From Euryodendron excelsum (lineage: Eukaryota > Streptophyta > Magnoliopsida > Ericales > Pentaphylacaceae): 64,000 nucleotides of DNA. Position numbers and translations under genes: made by a program. Location of the stretch: the NCBI GenBank assembly GCA_033060915.1, contig CM065379.1, positions 34,635,318-34,699,317 of the forward strand, in the 5' to 3' direction. A model generated the notes under the pieces. It saw nothing but the letters and a program-made list of their open reading frames with translations, was not told where the DNA came from and did not search any database. Below are positions 57,480 through 64,000 of this stretch, piece after piece (positions within the stretch are counted from its first letter, which is position 1; each line of letters begins with the position of its first letter).

Positions 57480-57740
57480 GAGAAAATATTAAAAATATAA
57501 GTGTATTATTTTCATCTAGTCTTAACTCAGGAATGCTAAAAATCTGAATTTCTTATCTCACCTTGTAAATGCTTTTCAAACTATGATCTTTAATTCCTGT
57601 ATATACTCAATTATGATGAAATTGCATAGAATTTTGACAGTAGGAGTGTTTCATTTTGCATTTTAACACGTACGAGTCAAAATCGTCGGGGCAATCCTTT
57701 GTTAGAATCTGTATATTTCAGAGATGTTTGCCCTCTTGTT
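57480..57740 (+). repeat. Local duplication, copy 2
   Basis: Direct-orientation partner of 56555-56840, about 0.9 kb away and just upstream of the BTB/NPH3 gene. Confidence 0.7.
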
Positions 57741-58288
57741 GAAGCCACCCTTTCATTGAATGGGCTGCGTTTAACAGAATCATGGGTTGTAAGTGCATAC
57801 ATGTCATACCAAAATTTTTGTGAAATAGTATATATATGATCAGGCTAAAATAAACAGAAGCTGGTTTTGCAGTTTATATGCTTATGGAGTCTCTTTTTAG
57901 CAGCAGTAGTAGTTAGGCCATTAAGAGGGTGGTTGCCTTTTGTTATCTCCAGTCACTCTAAGCATGTGTATAGATAATATTGTTTATCCTTCTCGTCCAA
58001 CTTGGACAATGCACCACCATCTTCTCAATCAGTGGCACCTATATCTTCCTTCTAGAGAGAGAGAGAGAGAGAGGGAAAAAAGACAGGCATTTTCTGATGC
58101 TATAGACAAGAAACAGTTGCATAGTAAGTACCATGAGGGATTTGAATAAGGTAAAATATAATGCTAATTCATTCACCCCTAGAAATATATCCTTCTTTGG
58201 ATAAGAAATATGGCAGTGACCAGTTATCCGACGAGCTCTCTCTTTATACATATCTGCTTCTGTATGGACGAACCAAATATTTCTGGCA
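57741..58288 (+). promoter_or_regulatory. Upstream region of the BTB/NPH3 gene
   Basis: Contains a (GA)n tract at 58053-58072, common in plant promoters and leaders. A TTTATACATAT motif lies near 58239-58250. No defined TATA/start pair can be supported. Confidence 0.3.
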
Positions 58289-60852
58289 ATGACTGAGAAA
58301 ATTAACTATAAATTCCTCATTCCCGGACATACAAAGGCTACCATGGATTCAGGAAGCCTTCAAAGAAAAGGCCCAACTTCTGGATCACTACGCTTTAGGA
58401 ACCATAGACGCTGTGTCATTTATCCAGCCAACGCGAGCATAGTTGCAGATTCTGTCGAAAGAAGAAACCAAAGTTGGTAATCACCCCCCTCACCGTCCCC
58501 CCCTCCTCCTTTGTAAGCGCGTGTGTTTGTGTAATGCCTATATATACATACCTGACTATTTTATATCTATCTCCTGCAGTTTTTTCCGGACACAATTTGA
58601 GAGCGATTTGATGATTCGAGTAGGAAAAAATATCTTTCACTTGCATAAGGTGCACTTCATTGGTAGCTTAGGTTTTTTAATACACTTTGACTAATATGAG
58701 ATTAATGTGGCAAGAGATGTGGCATGAAAAAATTTCATGATCTGAAAAAAATATATAATTTCAGCAAGGTAGTCCTTGTGAACTGCCCAAAGTTTTAACA
58801 ATAGTAGACCATCTGAAAGGTTCAGATATTAAGAATTAAAACCCAACAAACTTAGATGCCACTACAATCATTTAAGCAAACACAAAACTTAAAAAGGGCT
58901 TGGGACGTCATAATAAATCTCTGTTTGATAGCTGAGAAGATGGACTGGAAACGAATCAAGTTTACAGCAATTTCAATTTTTAATTGTTTTTTACATCCTA
59001 AATCTTCTTCCTTAAAACAGAATAATTCCTCCTCAGATTTACTTTGAATACTTAGTCATGCTGCGTAGTTCTAAGCTCCATTGGAAGGTTTGTAATTTCT
59101 AATCCTGTCCTAACACAGCATCGAAGCTAAATTTTTTTAACTTCAATTAATGCTTCGAACAAAAAACCCTGTTCAGAATCCTGTCATCGACATTTCTTAT
59201 TTAATCCCTTGCATTTCAATTCATTTGATAATTCTTTGTTCAGCTCCCCATGGTTGCTAGAAGTGGATATTTAAATAGATTGGTCTTTCAGAGAAAAGGC
59301 AACTGCTTGAGTTCTGATATCCAGATTGACGATCTTCCTGGTGGATCTAAAACTTTTAAGTTAGCGGTGAAATTCTGTTATGGATGGAAGGTAGATCTGA
59401 CAGCAACCAACATTGCTCCTCTGTATTGTGCTGCTCATTTCTTGGAAATCAGTGATGATCTTGAACAAGGAAACCTCATCTCTCAGACAGAGTCCTTTTT
59501 GAGTTTCCTAATATTTTCATGGTGGAAAGACACGTTTAGGGTTTTCAAAAGCTGTGAATCCATCTCATCGTCGGCCAGAGAGTCGCAAATCTTGAAAAGA
59601 TGCTCAGAAGCCGTTGCTTGGAAGGCCTGCATGAACCCGAAAGCAATCCAGTCTGACAACAATGAAGAAGAATGCTTGAATTTTGACAGTTGGTGGTTTG
59701 AAGATGTTTCATTCCTTCGAATAGATCATTTCATCGAAGTGATTGAATCAATTAAAAGAAAGGGGATGAGACCAAGTCTCATTGGATCTTGCATAGCTCA
59801 TTGGACTGCAAAATGGCTTTCCAAAATCAAATTTGGACTTGAGACTCTTCAGCTACATAAGGTTACATTTGAGAGTCTGATAAGGGTATTCCCGGTAGAG
59901 GAAAGCTCAATTTTGGCCAATTTTCTACTTCATCTTCTCAAGATAGGTCATATTTTGAAAATTGATTCTGAATTATTAAATAAGGTAGAAAAAAGAGTAG
60001 TCCTGGTATTGGAGAACTGTCGCGCCAAAGATCTCTTAGTTAAAAATTATGAGTCCGGTGGTGCTGTTTATGATGTGGGCATTATTGCTAAAGTGGTAGA
60101 AGCTTATGTTTTGTTTGTTTCGATTAACCCGGCATCAAGAATATTTGTCTTTGGAAGGCTGGTGGACGAGTATCTTACAATAGTGGCAAGAGATGAGAAT
60201 CTTCCAGCAGAAAATTTTCAGTTACTCGTTGAAGCATTGCCAAGAAATGCCCGATACTGCGATGACAACCTTCACAGAGCCATAGATATGTTCCTCAAGG
60301 TTTGAATCTCTTTTCCTTGTATCAATGGAGCTTTGAACCATATATCAATGGAGTTCAAGCTCAAAAGCACGTAAATTTCATTATTTGACTGTCTTGGAAG
60401 AAATTCGTTAATGTTGGAGCTAAATCAACTATCTTTCTTTAACCGTGCAGGCGCACCCTAGCCTAACAGAAGAAGAAAGAAGTGGAATATGTAAAGCCAT
60501 GGAGTACCCTAAATTATCACAAGAAGCCCGAAAGCATGCCATGAAGAATGACCGGTTGCCATTAAATATTCTGGCGCGGTATATCCTTCTTGAACAGGTT
60601 AATATGACGAGGTCAATCACGGCTGCCGGATCAAATTACCAAAGAACAAAGTCACAGGCAATTATCAGAATAAGTAAAGGGCTAGGGAAGAGGCGGATCA
60701 GTTCTGATCTGAAGGAGATAAAGATGATGAAACAAGATATGGAGAGTATAAAAGTGCAGCTGAGTGAACTGCAACTGCAAATGCAAAGAATGGAGCTTCA
60801 GGGGCAAGTGAGAAGAAGAAAGATTGGTTTTGTAAGCATTCCGTTGTGTTGA
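58289..60852 (+). CDS. BTB/POZ and NPH3 domain protein, 571 aa, four exons
   Basis: NPH3/RPT2-like (NRL) proteins are plant-specific adaptors. Many act at the plasma membrane in phototropin or auxin-transport signalling, some as CUL3 substrate adaptors. Exons: 58289-58476, 58580-58649, 59244-60299 and 60451-60852. All are GT-AG and in one open frame, 572 codons with stop. The BTB domain starts near residue 67 (FESDLMIRVGKNIFHLHK, then MVARSGYLNRL and the FKLAVKFCYG motif typical of NRL BTBs). The NPH3 domain runs from about residue 235 (WWFEDVSFLRIDHFIEVI) to about 487, ending in KLSQEARKHAMKNDRLPLNI and ARYILLEQ. A short coiled coil (about 523-556, KMMKQDMESIKVQLSELQLQ) closes the protein. 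Oddity: the NPH3 block is short and the usual Tyr-containing LS-x-EAC-x-HAA motif is LSQEARKHA. Start uncertain: ATG 58289 or the better-context ATG 58343. Confidence 0.87.
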
Positions 60853-62299
60853 GCCTTTGGTTTTTATTTTTTCAACTGGTGAAGAAGTTCGAATTACCAT
60901 TAAGAGCCTCGTTAAAATTTATGAACTTTCAAAGACTCAAAGTGTAAAAATAAGAAAGCATATGCTTCCTATATATTGAAATGTAAAACGAGAATGTTTA
61001 CCAAATCCACTAAGCTATGAATATATAGGTACTTCTTAGTCCATGCAATATATTTTCTTTCTCTTCTAGAATTGGCCTCCTGATGCCAAAATCCACTCTG
61101 CACTTGCGGCTGTTACGGTTTTCGCCTGGTTACGCATTCCCCAAATTCTGCAGATGTCATTCTCATTATCAGCAGCCTTTAACTGCAAATCTGTAACAAA
61201 TCAATCCTTAAGTCAATTTTATCTCTATATCTTATTTTCTATGTATCTACTCCTTGGCTTAAAAATAAATATGCGTGGTTGCTTCATTTTCCTTGATAGA
61301 TATAAGAAACCATAGCAGCTTGGCACAACTTTTTTTTTTCACAACAATGCCCATGGTTTTCCAATATTTAGCATTATACAAAAGAATCATTGAACCTCTC
61401 CTAACAAAGGTTTTCCAACGGTTTTCAAATTTCGTTGATCCAAACCACAAGATAAAGCTACGTTTCAGGGATGCGGAATGAGAAACTGACCCTTTTGTGC
61501 TAGGGAAAGGGAACCGGGGAGAGGTCCAACCCCCTAAATGCATTAATTCCAGGCACAGATTGAGGCTAGACTTTACTGGGTAGAGTGTTAAGTACTATAT
61601 TACTGTGTTTTCTCTTTGAAATGGTGGAAAAAAGACTAGGTGGGGAATATTTCTCGTAAGTTCTTGTATCTCCCAAGAAGAGATGCAGCAAGCCAGGCCA
61701 CCACCATCTACTAGTTCCCATAATGCCTGCTGCTTTAGCATAGAGAGAGCTATTAGCATTAACGATGATCCAGAGCCTTATTTCTCATATATCCACTGGA
61801 TGCAAGTATCATGCCCATTAATAAGTCACATAATTTATATATTTTCATCCTTTAATTATATTATTTAGTTGTTATTTATTTGTTTATATTATTATTTTTA
61901 TTACAGATTTGGGTACAAGAGAAAAAAGAAGAATTTTATCCAAAATAAAAAATATGTGCTTAAATGAGTCAAATCTTTCAACAATTTTATTCAAGTAAAG
62001 AGATTAGAAAGAAAGAAAGACTTTCAATCAATAAAGGAAGTTGTGTATATGAAACAAGATTTATATATATATATATATATATATCCATATGTGTGCAGGT
62101 GTGACGTGGGCCAAAAGAGAAAAAAATAAATAAAGAAGGGATAGTTGGTAGCCGCAGCAAGAGGGGGTGCCGGCCAATAGTATATAAGAAAGGATTAAAG
62201 AAATCCCTAGAGGTAGCCGCAGCAAGTGAAGCCGAGCCACACAGTGGGGGAGAAAAAGCCAAGAAGAAAAAAAGAAAAAGGAAGAAGAAGAAGATAAAG
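60853..62299. other. Downstream and intergenic DNA
   Basis: Probable 3'UTR of the BTB/NPH3 gene, then non-coding DNA. (AT)n at 62062-62083. Two nearly identical GGTAGCCGCAGCAAG words at 62149 and 62212 mark a roughly 63-bp tandem duplication. Confidence 0.4.
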
Positions 62300-63105
62300 A
62301 CTTGGAATACAAAGTTTTTGAAGCCTTATTATTTTACGTGTCCCGATTTTATGTTCTATTTTTCTTACTTTCAATGGATGTTAAAACTATGAGTGACTAA
62401 GTTTTCACACTAGGGTTGAGGATGAAACTCTATACTTTGTAATGACTTGACATGTAATTTATATTTATTTTTCAAACACGTGCTTTAATTGTTTAATACT
62501 CTTGTCTAGATTTAATTAAAGTCAATAATTTTGGATATGAATTTTGTTCATGATTTGAGATTGTTGGATTAATTATTAGCTATGTTATTTATTGGTATAA
62601 TTTCAAGCATTGAATTTCTTATGTGATTTATTTTCGAATGGATATATATGAATTTTTGATCTTGAACAGTAAGGTTAGGAAAAATATACATTAGTTTATT
62701 TATTAAAGTGATTTTAAAGTTATATTTTTCATAATAACAAGTTTGATTACGATATTATTGTGAAGTAAATTAGGGAAATAATTTAAATTACGTGAAAAAT
62801 TATTATAATGCATGTGTGTGGATTCTAAAACCTTAGTCATTTTAATTTGATATCTCTCATCTCTTTATTATTATTGTCTAGATTAATTGTTTACTTGTTT
62901 ATTTATATTTAGTTATTTTTGCTTATTGCAAGATTAATTAAAAAAATTTAAGATTTCTTAACTAGGTTAGGGTGAACTAGATTTCTTCTAATTTATTTTC
63001 TAAAATTTTACAAGTCCCTGTGGGATCGACCTTGCACTCACATTCTTATACTTCAATCCGATTCAGGCGCTTGCGAGTAATAAAATTATCACATCACCCA
63101 TAGTT
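62300..63105 (+). mobile_element. LTR-retrotransposon remnant (U5-like end)
   Basis: The phrase AGTCCCTGTGGGATCGACC (63014-63032), followed by TTGCACTCACATTCTTATAC, resembles the LTR ends of several plant retroelements, and the AT-rich 650 bp before it has an LTR-like flow. I cannot find the matching LTR or a target-site duplication. Confidence 0.35.
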
Positions 63106-64000
63106 ATCCGAATCGGACTGGACTGGCCGGTTCAATAGGTTGAATCGAAATTTAAATCCTGAATCAGTTCGGTTCAACTAATTTACCAAAAATACAATTG
63201 AACCGGTTTAAATCGGCGGCTACTTTAAAAAACCGATAAGACTACCATTCAAAGTCATTGAGAATTTAGGGTGACACAAGGTTTAAGCCATTTTATATAA
63301 TCTAGTTGGAAACGATTTCCATGGTTTTGTTACAAAAATAAAAAATAAAAAAATTTCCATGTTGTCAAAGATTGAGACTGAGTTGCTTGGTAGGAGAAAT
63401 TATCTCTAGCGACTGTCACACCATATTATCATGTTTATGTAATGTGACGGTTTATTTATTTGATGTCATGTGTATAGAGTGACAATACATTTTGAAAAAT
63501 TATAGGCATTATCCTAGCTATATGGTGGTTTTTCAATTTAAAATTTTTGCCATGTAAAATTTCACACATGTTATAATTTAAATGAAATGTGACACCACAT
63601 AAACATGATGACATAGTATGACGATCATCCTGAATAATTATTTGCTTCGTAGGCTGCCAAGCTGCAAGAGTACGCCAAAAATCTATGCTCGGACCATAAA
63701 ATAAAAAACCAGTCGATTGCAACCAGTTGATCACGAGTGAAATTAAGCCTAAAGCACAGGATGAAGACAAGGAACCAGGAATCATGCTTTGGGGGGGCAC
63801 CATATGAGCTCAAAAATTAACAACAAATTTTTTTCCATTCTTTGCGAGGGTATCATCTGCAAGTTGTATTAAAAGATTCGCTTTTATAAACTTAAAAATC
63901 AAAAGATATCGTTAAATCTGAAAAATAAAAAATAAAAAATTCCAGTCAATATTAAGATAGAGAAACCAAAATCAATAAAATTTAGTTAAAAAACACAACA
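63106..64000. other. Non-genic DNA at the window edge
   Basis: At 63118-63225 there are CCGGTTCAATAGGTTGAA / TTGAACCGGTTTAAATCGG inverted words suggesting a small DNA-element remnant. The open frames at 63456-63813 show no family features. Confidence 0.35.

Noticed and set aside
63456..63813. 115-residue minus-strand frame near the window end
   Set aside because: No domain features, and repeat-like dyads nearby. It could be chance.
1..64000. CRISPR arrays, bacterial operons, phage genes or a defence-like system
   Set aside because: The DNA is plant nuclear: spliced genes, retrotransposons and plant-specific families. Nothing of that kind is present.

Overview
The window is nuclear DNA from a flowering plant, most likely a eudicot and plausibly a woody one. 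Coding exons sit among GT-AG introns, intergenic DNA is AT-rich, and more than half of the central 35 kb is transposable elements. I could assemble or recognise four host genes: (1) an intact 10-exon gene for a 918-residue protein with five tandem Myb/SANT-like domains (2462-8401, +); (2) an NF-Y subunit C gene with an uninterrupted CDS (19928-20716, +); (3) an alpha-crystallin-domain gene of the IDM2/IDM3 anti-silencing family on the minus strand (exons between 46799 and 27003), whose last intron is 18.5 kb and packed with retrotransposons; (4) a four-exon BTB/NPH3 gene (58289-60852, +).

Layout. 1-2.4 kb: no gene recognised. 2.4-8.4 kb: Myb/SANT gene. 9.6-19.9 kb: candidate leader exons and a long leader intron of the NF-YC gene, holding a LINE remnant that is itself interrupted by a 4.2-kb hAT element with a perfect 8-bp target-site duplication. 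19.9-20.9 kb: NF-YC. 23.4-26.1 kb: a non-coding LTR-like element with palindromic ends. 27.0-46.8 kb: the IDM2/3-like gene. Its giant intron holds a non-autonomous outer LTR element (27718-45468), into which a gag-only LTR element (30239-33361) and a Ty1/copia element (34594-43775) inserted. The copia element was in turn hit by a 2.2-kb solo LTR (40855-43060) and a 1.4-kb unclassified insert (38461-39884). 51.5-52.4 kb: a small non-autonomous hAT with perfect TSD. 53-57.7 kb: MITE-like and SINE repeats and a local duplication. 58.3-60.9 kb: BTB/NPH3. 61-64 kb: AT-rich DNA with an LTR-like remnant.

NF-YC next to an IDM2-like gene matches, from memory, the Arabidopsis neighbours At1g54830 (NF-YC3) and At1g54840 (IDM2/ROS5), so the pair may be an old conserved neighbourhood that has been inflated here by TEs. 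The window does not encode a defence-like or enzymatic gene cluster. Its distinctive biology is the nested TE stack inside an anti-silencing gene, the five-fold exon-pair duplication in the Myb/SANT gene, and a hairpin-forming 71-bp array inside the solo LTR.

Limits: exon boundaries come from splice-site and reading-frame logic without transcripts. TE family names are from motif recognition. Statements on Arabidopsis orthologues are recalled, not searched.
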